A stretch of DNA of 64,000 nt from Streptomyces sp. CB00316 (GTDB lineage Bacteria > Actinomycetota > Actinomycetes > Streptomycetales > Streptomycetaceae), in contig NZ_LIXI01000002.1 in assembly GCF_001905595.1 (NCBI RefSeq), forward strand, positions 832,106-896,105, in the 5' to 3' direction. Every line of letters starts with the position of its first letter. Positions within the stretch are counted from its first letter, which is position 1. A model generated the notes under the pieces. It was given only the letters and a program-made list of their open reading frames with translations, made no database searches and was not told where the DNA came from. The position numbers and the translations under genes were made by a program. Shown here in pieces: positions 36,920-44,560 of this stretch.

Positions 36920-37290
36920 ACTGGCTGCTGGTGGTCATCGGCGGGGCGGTGGGCGCGCCCCTGCGCTATGTGACGGACCGGGTGGTCCAGGCGCACCAGG
37001 GGCGGGGTGTCGCGTACGTCTTCCCGTGGGGCACGTTCACGGCCAACGCGGCGGGCAGCCTGATCCTCGGGGTGCTGACCGGGGCCGCGGTCTCCGCGCC
37101 GGCGCACGCCCTGCTGGCGACGGGGCTGTGCGGGGCGTTGACGACGTACTCGACGTTCTCCTACGAGACCCTGCGCCTCGCCGAGACGGGCCGGACCTTC
37201 CTCGCCGCGGCCAACGTGGTGGCGTCGCTGCTGGTGGGGCTGGGGGCGGTGTTCCTGGGGGCGGAGCTGGCGGGCGGGTTCGGGGGGTAG
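36916..37290 (+). CDS. crcB: Fluoride channel CrcB/Fluc, second copy
   Basis: 124 residues, four membrane segments: GGAVGAPLRYVTDRVVQ, GTFTANAAGSLILGVL (pore Asn), GALTTYSTFSYETLRL. GTG overlaps the first copy's TGA. Shorter than copy one and different in charge at the ends, as expected for antiparallel heterodimers. Following it, 37291-37573 is extremely GC-rich with an imperfect direct repeat (CCGGAAGGGGCCT at about 37301 and 37348) and no gene. Confidence 0.93.
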   Translation: MNWLLVVIGGAVGAPLRYVTDRVVQAHQGRGVAYVFPWGTFTANAAGSLILGVLTGAAVSAPAHALLATGLCGALTTYSTFSYETLRLAETGRTFLAAANVVASLLVGLGAVFLGAELAGGFGG

Positions 37291-37573
37291 GGCGGGGGCT
37301 TCCGGAAGGGGCCTCCGGTCGGGGCCGAGGCGCGGGGCCGGGCTCGCCGGAAGGGGCCTACGGCCCGGGCCGAGGTGCCGGGCGGGGCGGGGCCGGCGGG
37401 TGCCTCGGGCCGGGGCGGCTCGGGCGGTCGGCGCTTCAGGCGTGTCTCCGGCGGGGTCCGGGGAGTTGGGCACGGCAACCGCCACCGCGTACGGCGTGCT
37501 CCGCGCCGTACAGCTCGCCCGGCTCCCCCCGCCCCCTCTCCGTCCCGCTCTCCCCGCCCCGGAGGTGCCACCC

Positions 37574-38173
37574 GTGCGCACACTGTCCGTCCCTGCCCGT
37601 TGGGCAGCCGTCACCGCGTTGACGATCGCCGCGTCCACCGGCTGTATGAGCGTCGGCGACGACGGCGCCAGGCCGGGGCCCTCGGGCTCCTCCGACTCGA
37701 AGGGCCGGGCCGTCGAGCCGAACGGTGAGACGGTGGCCGGATCCGGCGGCGCCGGGCACCGCGGCGGTGACGCCCACACCCACTCCGACGCCGCCGCGGA
37801 CGCCGACCGGAAGAAGTCCAAAGGCACGCCGAGCCCGGAGGTGTCCGGCGCTGTGCCGTCGGCCACACCGAAGAGCGCCGGCCCCCGCCCCGAGCCCGGC
37901 GCCCCGCAGCCCTCCCGCCCTGGCCATCCGCCGGCCCCGACGCCCTCCACGCCGGGCCCGGGGGAGCCGCCGCCGCCGGTCGTCCCGGAACCGCCGGCCC
38001 CGCCGCCCGCCCCCGACCCGGACCCGGAACCCCAGCCGGAGCCCACCGAACCCCCCGAGCCGCCCCCCTCGGCGTCGCCCGCCGCGCAGCTGCGGACGCA
38101 GGCGATGGGCGGTGCGGAGGAGAGCCGACCGCTGCGGACGCCGGAGGCATCACCGCAGGTGGGGCCGGTGTAG
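37574..38173 (+). CDS. Proline-rich putative lipoprotein
   Basis: 199 residues. Signal peptide VRTLSVPARWAAVTALTIAA then STGC, an acceptable lipobox with Cys at about residue 23. The mature part is low-complexity: Gly/Asp/His stretch (AGHRGGDAHTHSDAAADAD), then about 100 residues rich in Pro, Glu and Asp with PEPQPEP-like repeats, as in wall-spanning linkers. No domain recognised. GTG 37574 is supported by GGAGGTG 7-13 bp upstream; the frame extends further upstream but without coding character. Confidence 0.65.
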   Translation: MRTLSVPARWAAVTALTIAASTGCMSVGDDGARPGPSGSSDSKGRAVEPNGETVAGSGGAGHRGGDAHTHSDAAADADRKKSKGTPSPEVSGAVPSATPKSAGPRPEPGAPQPSRPGHPPAPTPSTPGPGEPPPPVVPEPPAPPPAPDPDPEPQPEPTEPPEPPPSASPAAQLRTQAMGGAEESRPLRTPEASPQVGPV

Positions 38174-38195
38174 CAGGGGGTTCGGAGGGGCCGGG

Positions 38196-38382
38196 TTGCG
38201 CAAAGTGGGCAGGAGTGCGTATGGTAGTAGATCGTTTGATCCCATTGCCCGGCGCCGACACAGAAGAGCGCCGTGTGGCGCGTACTCTCCCTTGCCGTGG
38301 CTGGACCGCATTGAGGCGGTCGAAATTGCGAATCACGGAGTTACGGGCGCGTGCCGAGACTCCGGAAGGTTTCGCATTTCGC
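38196..38382 (+). promoter_or_regulatory. Promoter and long 5' leader of the DEAD-box helicase gene
   Basis: -35 TTGCGC (38196-38201), 18-bp spacer, -10 TATGGT (38220-38225). This predicts a leader of about 150 nt before the ATG at 38383. The leader holds a hairpin at 38252-38281 (GCGCC-ACAC pairing with GTGT-GGCGC). Long structured leaders are characteristic of cold-induced or autoregulated DEAD-box helicase genes; regulation here is inferred. Confidence 0.5.
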
Positions 38383-40806
38383 ATGTCAATTTCCAGTTCT
38401 GACCACACCGTCATGCCCGAGAACATCGACAACGCCGAGCTCACCGAGCTCGTCGAGGCCGCTGTGACCGAGGCCCCCGCCGGCGCCACCGCCGCAGCCG
38501 CCGTATCCGACGAGAAGGCTCCGGTGGCCGAGAAGTCCGTCGCCGACTTCATCGCCGAGGACAAGCCGGCCGATGCTCCCCAGGCTTCCGCCGAGGTCGA
38601 GACCGACGCGGCTCCCGAGGCCGGGGCCACGACCGAGGCTGCCGGGGCCACGACCGAGGCTGCGGACGAGGCCCCCGAGGCCGACGCCGAGCCGACCGTC
38701 ACCTTCGGCTCGCTGGGCCTGCCCGACGGAATCGTCCGCAAGCTCGCGCAGAACGGTGTGACCGCCCCCTTCCCGATCCAGGCGGCGACCATCCCGGACG
38801 CCCTGGCCGGCAAGGACATCCTCGGCCGCGGCCGTACGGGCTCCGGCAAGACGCTCTCCTTCGGCCTGCCGCTGCTGGCCACGCTCTCCGGTGCCACCAC
38901 CGAGAAGAAGAAGCCGCGCGGCATCATCCTCACCCCGACCCGTGAACTCGCGATGCAGGTCGCGGACGCGCTGCAGCCGTACGGCGACGTGCTCGGCCTC
39001 AAGATGAAGGTCGTCTGCGGCGGTACGTCGATGGGCAACCAGATCTACGCGCTGGAGCGCGGTGTCGACGTCCTCGTCGCCACCCCGGGCCGTCTGCGCG
39101 ACATCATCAACCGCGGCGCCTGCTCGCTCGAGAACGTCCAGGTCGCCGTCCTCGACGAGGCCGACCAGATGTCCGACCTGGGCTTCCTGCCCGAGGTCAC
39201 CGAGCTGCTCGACCAGATCCCCGGCGGCGGTCAGCGGATGCTCTTCTCCGCCACCATGGAGAACGAGATCGGCACGCTGGTCAAGCGCTACCTCTCCAAC
39301 CCGGTGACGCACGAGGTCGACAGCGCCCAGGGCAACGTCACGACCATGTCGCACCACGTCCTCGTCGTGAAGCCGAAGGACAAGGCGCCGGTCACCTCCG
39401 CGATCGCCGCCCGCAAGGGCCGCACGATCATCTTCGTCCGCACCCAGCTGGGCGCGGACCGCATCGCCGAGCAGCTCATCGAGTCCGGCGTGAAGGCCGA
39501 CGCGCTGCACGGCGGCATGACCCAGGGTGCCCGTACGCGGGTTCTGGAGGACTTCAAGAAGGGTTACGTCAACGCGCTCGTCGCGACCGACGTGGCCGCC
39601 CGCGGTATCCACGTGGACGGCATCGACCTGGTCCTGAACGTGGACCCGGCCGGTGACCACAAGGACTACCTGCACCGCTCGGGCCGTACCGCCCGTGCCG
39701 GCAAGTCCGGTGTCGTCGTCTCGCTGGCGCTCCCGCACCAGCGCCGCCAGATCTTCCGCCTGATGGAGGACGCGGGCGTCGACGCCTCGCGCCACATCGT
39801 CCAGGGCGCGGGCGTCTTCGAGCCGGAGGTCGCCGAGATCACCGGCGCCCGCTCGCTCACCGAGGTCCAGGCCGACTCCGCGAACAACGCCGCCAAGCAG
39901 GCCGAGCGCGAGGCCGCCGACCTGACGAAGCAGCTGGAGCGCGTCCAGCGCCGCGCCGTCGAGCTCCGTGAGGAGGCCGACCGCCTGGTCGCCCGTGCCG
40001 CGCGCGAGCGGGGCGACGACCCGGAGGCGGCGGTGGCCGAGGTGGCCGCCGAGGCCGAGGCCGCCCTCGTGGCAGCCGTGTCCGTGCCGGAGCAGCCGGC
40101 CGCCCGTGACGAGCAGCGCCGCGACGAGCGGGGCAACTACGAGCGCCGCGACAACCGCGGTGGCGACCGTGGCGGCTACCGCGGCGGCAACGACCGCCGT
40201 GACGACCGCCCGTCCGGTGGTTTCCGCGCCGGTGGCGGCGGCGACCGTCGTGACGACCGTGGTGGCCGTCCGTTCGAGCGTCGTGACAACGACCGCCCGG
40301 CGTTCAACCGCGACCGTCGTGACGAGCGCCCCTCGGGTGGTTTCCGCTCCGGTGGCGGCGACCGTCGTGATGACCGTGGTGGCCGTCCGTTCGAGCGTCG
40401 TGACAACGACCGCCCGGCGTTCAACCGCGACCGTCGCGATGACCGCCCGTCCGGTGGCTTCCGCTCCGGCGGCGGCGACCGCCCCTCGGGCGGCTTCCGC
40501 TCCGGTGGCGGCGGCGACCGTCGTGACGACCGTGGTGGCCGTCCGTTCGAGCGTCGTGACAACGACCGCCCGGCGTTCAACCGCGACCGTCGTGACGAGC
40601 GCCCGTCCGGTGGCTTCCGCTCCGGCGGCAGCGACCGCCCGTTCAACCGTGACCGTCGCGACGACCGCCCCGCGGGCGGCTTCCGCTCGGGTGGCACCGA
40701 CCGCCCGACCGGCCGTCGGGACGACCACCGCGGCGCCAACACCGGCACCAACACCGGCACCTTCGGCCGCCGCGACGACAAGCCGCGCTGGAAGCGCAAC
40801 GGCTGA
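38383..40806 (+). CDS. DEAD-box ATP-dependent RNA helicase with repeat-rich basic tail
   Basis: 807 residues. An acidic Ala/Glu-rich N-terminus (1-105) precedes the Q motif region (FGSLGLPDGIVRKLAQNGVT, FPIQAATIP), Walker A GRGRTGSGKT near 147, DEAD near 258 (VLDEADQMSDLGF), SAT near 288 and motif VI HRSGRTARAG near 431. A coiled segment follows (about 490-570), then a disordered tail (572-807) of repeated Arg/Gly/Asp/Phe blocks such as RRDDRGGRPFERRDNDRPAF, typical of RNA-binding, condensate-forming tails. Start: ATG 38383 with GGAAGG upstream; ATG 38413 is an alternative. RhlE/CsdA-like; likely acts in ribosome assembly and RNA turnover. Confidence 0.94.
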   Translation: MSISSSDHTVMPENIDNAELTELVEAAVTEAPAGATAAAAVSDEKAPVAEKSVADFIAEDKPADAPQASAEVETDAAPEAGATTEAAGATTEAADEAPEADAEPTVTFGSLGLPDGIVRKLAQNGVTAPFPIQAATIPDALAGKDILGRGRTGSGKTLSFGLPLLATLSGATTEKKKPRGIILTPTRELAMQVADALQPYGDVLGLKMKVVCGGTSMGNQIYALERGVDVLVATPGRLRDIINRGACSLENVQVAVLDEADQMSDLGFLPEVTELLDQIPGGGQRMLFSATMENEIGTLVKRYLSNPVTHEVDSAQGNVTTMSHHVLVVKPKDKAPVTSAIAARKGRTIIFVRTQLGADRIAEQLIESGVKADALHGGMTQGARTRVLEDFKKGYVNALVATDVAARGIHVDGIDLVLNVDPAGDHKDYLHRSGRTARAGKSGVVVSLALPHQRRQIFRLMEDAGVDASRHIVQGAGVFEPEVAEITGARSLTEVQADSANNAAKQAEREAADLTKQLERVQRRAVELREEADRLVARAARERGDDPEAAVAEVAAEAEAALVAAVSVPEQPAARDEQRRDERGNYERRDNRGGDRGGYRGGNDRRDDRPSGGFRAGGGGDRRDDRGGRPFERRDNDRPAFNRDRRDERPSGGFRSGGGDRRDDRGGRPFERRDNDRPAFNRDRRDDRPSGGFRSGGGDRPSGGFRSGGGGDRRDDRGGRPFERRDNDRPAFNRDRRDERPSGGFRSGGSDRPFNRDRRDDRPAGGFRSGGTDRPTGRRDDHRGANTGTNTGTFGRRDDKPRWKRNG
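40243..40710 (+). repeat. Intragenic tandem repeats encoding the helicase tail
   Basis: Three near-identical units of about 117 bp begin at about 40243, 40360 and 40516; the third is displaced by an extra 39-bp sub-unit (DRPSGGFRSGGG), which recurs further down. High nucleotide identity, including synonymous sites, indicates recent slippage or unequal crossing-over. Confidence 0.85.
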
Positions 40807-40857
40807 CCACCGCCCAGCCGCGGACCAGCGGCTGAGCACGTCCGCCTGACAGACCGG

Positions 40858-40903
40858 CAGGGCCCGTACGTCACCGAACCGACTCGGTGACGTACGGGCC
40901 CTG
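40858..40903 (+). terminator. Terminator of the DEAD-box helicase gene
   Basis: 20-bp perfect stem (40858-40877 with 40884-40903), loop ACCGAC, then TTGCTGTT. Confidence 0.92.
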
Positions 40904-41083
40904 TTGCTGTTCCCCAGGGGGCGCTCCCAGCTCCCAGGGGCTCGCCTCCCCGGCGCGCAGAGGGGCGCACCAAGGGCGCAACCCGGAGCGAAAGGGACAC
41001 CGCGGGAGGCGTGACAGGGCCCGACACGGATACCGGATCGGCTGCCGGGACCGGGCGGGCTATGCTCGGGGGTGATGTCGCAG

Positions 41084-41157
41084 GGGCCGTTAGCTCAATT
41101 GGTCAGAGCAGCGGACTTTTAATCCGTTGGTTGTGGGTTCGAGTCCCACACGGCCTA
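41084..41157 (+). tRNA. tRNA-Lys (anticodon TTT)
   Basis: 74 nt; anticodon stem GCGGA/TCCGT with loop CTTTTAA, T-loop TTCGAGT, acceptor GGGCCGT/ACGGCCT with a terminal G-U pair. A -10-like TATGCT lies at 41061-41066. CCA not encoded. Confidence 0.95.
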
Positions 41158-41195
41158 CCCGACGCGGGGCCGGACGTACGCCCGTGACATGCGAG

Positions 41196-41235
41196 GAAGC
41201 GCCCCCACCCGGCCGAAGCCGGGTGGGGGCGCTTC
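41196..41235. terminator. Bidirectional terminator after tRNA-Lys
   Basis: 18-bp perfect stem, loop CGAA; also closes the minus-strand hydrolase remnant at 41243. Confidence 0.88.
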
Positions 41236-41242
41236 GACGTTC

Positions 41243-41404
41243 TCAGCCCCACGCCCGGTGCAGGAAGTCCGCGATCAGCGGTGCGATGGCGGGCAGTTGG
41301 TGCTCCAGGGCGAAGTGGCCCGTGTGGAAGAGGTACATCACGAAGCGGGTCAGGCCGAGCCGTTCCACGAAGCCCTCGGTGATGTCGGCGAGGCGGTGGG
41401 CGCG
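41243..41404 (-). pseudogene. Remnant of an alpha/beta-hydrolase gene with internal deletion
   Basis: Minus-strand frame of 53 residues. Residues from RAHRLADITEGFVERLGL to TRFVMYLF correspond to the segment that precedes the active site in haloalkane-dehalogenase-like hydrolases. The sequence then jumps at about 41327 directly to HTGHFALEHQLPAIAPLIAD, which is the C-terminal catalytic-His region. The nucleophile elbow, cap and about 130-150 residues are missing, as is the N-terminus. No start codon or promoter remains. Functional product is very unlikely. Confidence 0.7.
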
Positions 41405-41407
41405 CTC

Positions 41408-41811
41408 GACGGCGAGGATCTGGCCGAGCTCCACCGCGTACGGGAGTACGTCGCCGCCGCCCTGTACGCCGCCCGGGACGGCAAGTCGCCTCCGCCCGAG
41501 GCCGTCGAGGGCATCAACCGGGCGATGGCCGCCGCCCCGCTCGTCCGTGAGCTGGTCCGGGATGGTGGGGAGGGGCTCGTGCTCGTGCCCGGCGGGAGGG
41601 GGCCCCCGGGGTGCGGCTGGCCGCGCTCTTCGCCGAGGACGCCGCCGCGCTGCTGGCCGGGCCGGCCGGGGGTCGGGTGCGGGCCTGCGCCGCCGAGGAG
41701 TGCGTGATGCTGTTCGTGCCCGCGCACCCCAGCCGCCGCTGGTGCTCGCCCGCCCGCTGCGGCAACAGGGCTCGCGTCGCCCGCTGCTACCAGCGGCATC
41801 GGGGTGACTGA
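41408..41811 (+). pseudogene. Truncated, frameshifted CGNR zinc-finger regulator
   Basis: Two plus-strand frames together make a CGNR-type regulator lacking its N-terminus. Frame 1: AELHRVREYVAAALYAARDG through INRAMAAAPLVRELVRDG. After a run of G and C near 41592-41615 the frame shifts and continues RLAALFAEDAAALLAGP to the zinc finger CAAEECVMLFV...RRWCSPARCGNRARVARCYQRH. The 5' break coincides with the head of the hydrolase remnant. Either a real frameshift or a homopolymer sequencing error; the missing start supports true decay. Confidence 0.7.
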
Positions 41812-41828
41812 CGCCGCAAGGGTGTGGT

Positions 41829-41868
41829 CGGAGCGGTCGCTCCGATGGCGTACAGTTGTGTTTACCGA
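41829..41868 (+). promoter_or_regulatory. Promoter region of initiator tRNA with palindrome
   Basis: -10 TACAGT at 41851-41856, 12 bases before the tRNA 5' end. Upstream is an inverted repeat CGGAGCG-GT-CGCTCCG (41829-41844) where the -35 would be expected. Confidence 0.45.
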
Positions 41869-41942
41869 CGCGGGGTGGAGCAGCTCGGTAGCTCGCTGGG
41901 CTCATAACCCAGAGGTCGCAGGTTCAAATCCTGTCCCCGCTA
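41869..41942 (+). tRNA. Initiator tRNA-fMet (anticodon CAT)
   Basis: 74 nt. Initiator hallmarks are present: C-U mismatch at the end of the acceptor stem (CGCGGGG/CCCCGCT) and three consecutive G-C pairs in the anticodon stem (CTGGG/CCCAG) with loop CTCATAA. CCA not encoded. Confidence 0.96.
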
Positions 41943-41951
41943 CTGAAGATC

Positions 41952-41982
41952 CGGGCCCGGCACGCACAGCGTGCCGGGCCCG
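41952..41982 (+). terminator. Terminator of tRNA-fMet
   Basis: 14-bp perfect stem with 3-base loop, 10 bp after the tRNA. Confidence 0.88.
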
Positions 41983-42005
41983 AGTCGTCTTCCGGTGTTT
42001 CCGGC

Positions 42006-42043
42006 TTGACCTTGACGCAACGTAAAGATCTAGCGTTTCCGGC
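42006..42043 (+). promoter_or_regulatory. MerR-type promoter: 19-bp spacer, dyad operator, leaderless
   Basis: -35 TTGACC (42006-42011) and -10 TAGCGT (42031-42036) are separated by 19 bp, the elongated spacing typical of MerR-activated promoters. The spacer region contains the imperfect dyad GACCTTGAC-N5-GTAAAGATC (7 of 9 matches). ATG 42044 is 7 bases after the -10. Confidence 0.75.
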
Positions 42044-42790
42044 ATGGAGTGGTCCATCCAGGAAATCGCCAGAAAGGCCGGCACCACGAGCCGCACGCTC
42101 CGCCATTACGGAGACCTCGGTCTCCTCGCGCCGAGCCGGCTCGGGAGCAACGGTTACCGCTACTACGACCAGGACGCCCTCGTCCGGCTGCAGCGCATCC
42201 TGCTGCTGCGGGAGCTCGGGCTCTCGTTGCCCGCGATCAAGGACGTACTGGAGGGGCAGCGGGACACAGCCGTGGCGTTGCGGGCCCACCTGCGCCTGCT
42301 CGAACAGGAACAGGAGCGCATCGGGCGGCAGATCGCCTCGGTGCGGACCACTCTCCACAAGACGCAGGAGGGGATGGAACTCATGGCCGAGGAAGTGTTC
42401 GACGGTTTCGACCACACCGCTCACGAGCGGGAGGTGACCGAGCGCTGGGGCCGCGAGGCGTACGAGGAGGGCGACCGGTGGTGGCGCTCGCTCGGGGAGG
42501 CCGAGAAGAAGGCCTTCCAGGACGAGCACGAAGCCATCGCGCGGGACTGGGGGCGGGCCAGGCAGGCCGGGGTCCGTGCCGACAGTGACGCAGCGCAGGA
42601 GATCGCGCGGCGGCACTGCGCGTGGCTGTCCACGACGGTCGCGCCGAGCCGGTCGTACGTCATCGGGCTCGGCGAGATGTATGTCGCCGATCCGCGCTTC
42701 GGAAAGAACTACGATCGCCACGGGGACGGCACCGCCGCCTTCGTACGGGATGCACTGACGATCTACGCGGAACACCGGCTCTCCGACTGA
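42044..42790 (+). CDS. TipA-like MerR-family regulator with TipAS ligand-binding domain
   Basis: 248 residues. N-terminal MerR winged helix (SIQEIARKAGTTSRTLRHYGDLGLLAPSR, GYRYYDQDALVRLQRILLLRELGLSLPAI), a dimerisation coiled coil at about 75-115, and a C-terminal TipAS-type helical domain (EVTERWGREAYEEGDRWWRSL; ending YVIGLGEMYVADPRFGKNYDRHG). TipAL of S. lividans has the same architecture and binds thiopeptides through a Cys in this domain; here one Cys remains (RRHCAWLS). Probably autoregulates through the 19-bp-spacer promoter directly before it, responding to an antibiotic-like ligand. Confidence 0.9.
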   Translation: MEWSIQEIARKAGTTSRTLRHYGDLGLLAPSRLGSNGYRYYDQDALVRLQRILLLRELGLSLPAIKDVLEGQRDTAVALRAHLRLLEQEQERIGRQIASVRTTLHKTQEGMELMAEEVFDGFDHTAHEREVTERWGREAYEEGDRWWRSLGEAEKKAFQDEHEAIARDWGRARQAGVRADSDAAQEIARRHCAWLSTTVAPSRSYVIGLGEMYVADPRFGKNYDRHGDGTAAFVRDALTIYAEHRLSD

Positions 42791-42926
42791 CCGATCGGAG
42801 CGTGGGGTTCCGGGCCGCTTCCCCCTATTTGGCCGATGACGAGTCGCCGCACGGCGCGGCTCCGGGAAGCCTGGACGGGGCGCGGTACCGTCCGCAGCCG
42901 TGGCCGGACCGGGCAGGAGTGCACAG

Positions 42927-44186
42927 GTGGGGATGGCGGAGAAGGGGCGCGGACGCGTGACGGGAGGCTTCGGCGTCCCGGGGCGCGGGCTGTCCGGCTC
43001 CACCGGTCGGGCCAGGTCCGGTTCCACGGGCCGGGGGAAGCCGGTGGTGGCGCGGAGCGCCGGCACCCGGCGGTTCGTCCGGTTGCTGCCGGTGCTGCTC
43101 ATCGGCGGCGGGCTCCTCTTCGACTGGCTCGCGCCGCCCAACTTCACCGCCGTCCCCCTGTTCGTGGCCGCGCCGCTGATCGCCGCCCCCTTCTTCTCGC
43201 TCGCCAGCACGATCCGGACGGGCGTGGCCTCGGTCCTCTCCGTCATCGCGATGCGGCTCTCCGACGGCACGTCCACCCAGGTCGTCCCGGTCATCGAGAT
43301 GATCACGGTCCTCACCGCCGCGGCCCTGGCCCTCGTCATCAACGGGGTCGTGCGTCGCAGCAACGAGCAGCTGGCCTCGGCGCGCGTCATCGCGGAGACC
43401 GCCATGCGGGCCGTGCTGCCGACCCCGGCGGAGCGGATCGGCGGGCTCCAGGTGGCCGCGCGGTACGAGGCGGCGCAGGCGGACGAGTTCGTCGGCGGGG
43501 ACCTGTTCGCGGTGGCGGACACGCCGTACGGCGTGCGCCTGGTCGTCGGCGACGTGCGTGGCAAGGGGCTGGACGCCGTGGAGGCGGTGGCCGTGATCAT
43601 CGGGGCGTTCCGGGAGGCAGCCGAGCAGGAGCGGTCCCTGGAGGGCGTGGCCCAGCGGCTGGAGCGGGCGCTCGCGCGGGAGGGGACGCGGCGGTACGGG
43701 CTGGACGCCATGGAGGGGTTCATCACCGCCGTACTGGCCGAGATCCCGCCCGGTTCGGCCTCGCTGCGGCTGGTCAACCGCGGCCACCCCGAGCCGATCC
43801 TGCTGCACGCGGACGGGGACCTGGAGGTTCTCGCGCCGAGCGTGCCCGCCATGCCGCTGGGGATGGACCTCGGGGTCTGGCCCGACCGGTCCGACGAGTG
43901 GGAGATGCCCCCGGGGTCGACGCTGCTCGCCTTCACGGACGGCCTCTCCGAGGCGCGGGACGCGAGCGGGGTCTTCTACGACCCGGCGGCCCGGCTGCGC
44001 GGCCGGATCTTCCCCGGCCCCGAGGAGCTGCTCTCGGCGCTCACCGACGACGTACGGCTGCACACCGGGGGCCGGACGACGGACGACATGGCGCTGCTCG
44101 CGGTCAGCCGGCCGGCGGAGGGGCAGCCGCCGCGACGGACGACGGTGAAGATCGTGGGCCGGGGTGATGGCACGGTGCGTAATTGA
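42927..44186 (+). CDS. Membrane PP2C/SpoIIE-type serine phosphatase
   Basis: 419 residues. Basic Gly/Arg-rich N-terminus, about four hydrophobic segments between residues 45 and 140 (RLLPVLLIGGGLLFDWL; VPLFVAAPLIAAPFF; ITVLTAAALALVINGVV), then a PPM phosphatase domain: GGDLFAVADT (metal Asp), VVGDVRGKGLDA and FTDGLSEARD with the final GRTTDDMALLA Asp. No kinase or STAS partner adjoins. Start: GTG 42927 has CAGGAG 8-13 bp upstream; ATG 42933 is an alternative. Confidence 0.87.
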   Translation: MGMAEKGRGRVTGGFGVPGRGLSGSTGRARSGSTGRGKPVVARSAGTRRFVRLLPVLLIGGGLLFDWLAPPNFTAVPLFVAAPLIAAPFFSLASTIRTGVASVLSVIAMRLSDGTSTQVVPVIEMITVLTAAALALVINGVVRRSNEQLASARVIAETAMRAVLPTPAERIGGLQVAARYEAAQADEFVGGDLFAVADTPYGVRLVVGDVRGKGLDAVEAVAVIIGAFREAAEQERSLEGVAQRLERALAREGTRRYGLDAMEGFITAVLAEIPPGSASLRLVNRGHPEPILLHADGDLEVLAPSVPAMPLGMDLGVWPDRSDEWEMPPGSTLLAFTDGLSEARDASGVFYDPAARLRGRIFPGPEELLSALTDDVRLHTGGRTTDDMALLAVSRPAEGQPPRRTTVKIVGRGDGTVRN

Positions 44187-44360
44187 AGGGCACCGCTCCG
44201 CATAACAGTTGACACACCATCAGAAAAAGAGGTGTGGGCGAGGGGTCGTCAAGTCGCCCGATTCACACCGCTTGTGGGTGGTAAGTCCCTGTCGGGGACG
44301 TTAATGATCAACAGGAACAGCTTGGAATCGAGCCCGTCTGTCTATTAACGTTCGATAACG
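44187..44360. other. Intergenic region upstream of the riboswitch
   Basis: Contains TTGACA at 44209-44214 without a convincing -10 partner, and GGAAC (44314-44318) followed after 17 bases by GTCTGTC. The latter could be a SigE-type envelope-stress promoter driving the riboswitch and hydrolase. Not proven. Confidence 0.3.
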
Positions 44361-44536
44361 CAGCGCGGTCGTCCCAGCCGTCGTCAGAGACGGCGCCGTG
44401 CGCGAGCGCCGAATCCCGCAAGGGAACCGGGGAACCACCTACATGGGGTGAATCGGACGCCTGCGTCTCGTGAGAGACGGAGGGGCCCGTAGGAGACCTT
44501 CCTGCTCCGAACCCGTCAGCTAACCCGGTAGGCGAG
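44361..44536 (+). ncRNA. Cyclic di-AMP riboswitch (ydaO/yuaA class)
   Basis: The leader contains the consensus blocks of the class in order: GAATCCCGCAAGGGAACCGG, GGAACCACCTACATGGGGTG, AATCGG, a variable hairpin (GCGTCTC-GTGA-GAGACG), CGTAGGAGA and CCCGTCAGCTAACCCGGTAG. It lies directly upstream of an M23 cell-wall hydrolase gene, a known regulon context in actinomycetes, where ligand binding lowers expression. Boundaries are approximate. The ribosome binding site AAAGGAG (44545-44551) follows. Confidence 0.93.
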
Positions 44537-44560
44537 AAGGAAGGAAAGGAGTGCGCCCAC

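Noticed and set aside
37291..37573. Upstream extension of the proline-rich lipoprotein to 37400
   Set aside because: The extension is extremely GC-rich without ribosome site; GTG 37574 has GGAGGTG and starts a proper signal peptide.
40243..40710. Regular repeats considered as a CRISPR array
   Set aside because: Units are directly adjacent without unique spacers and translate in frame to the helicase tail.
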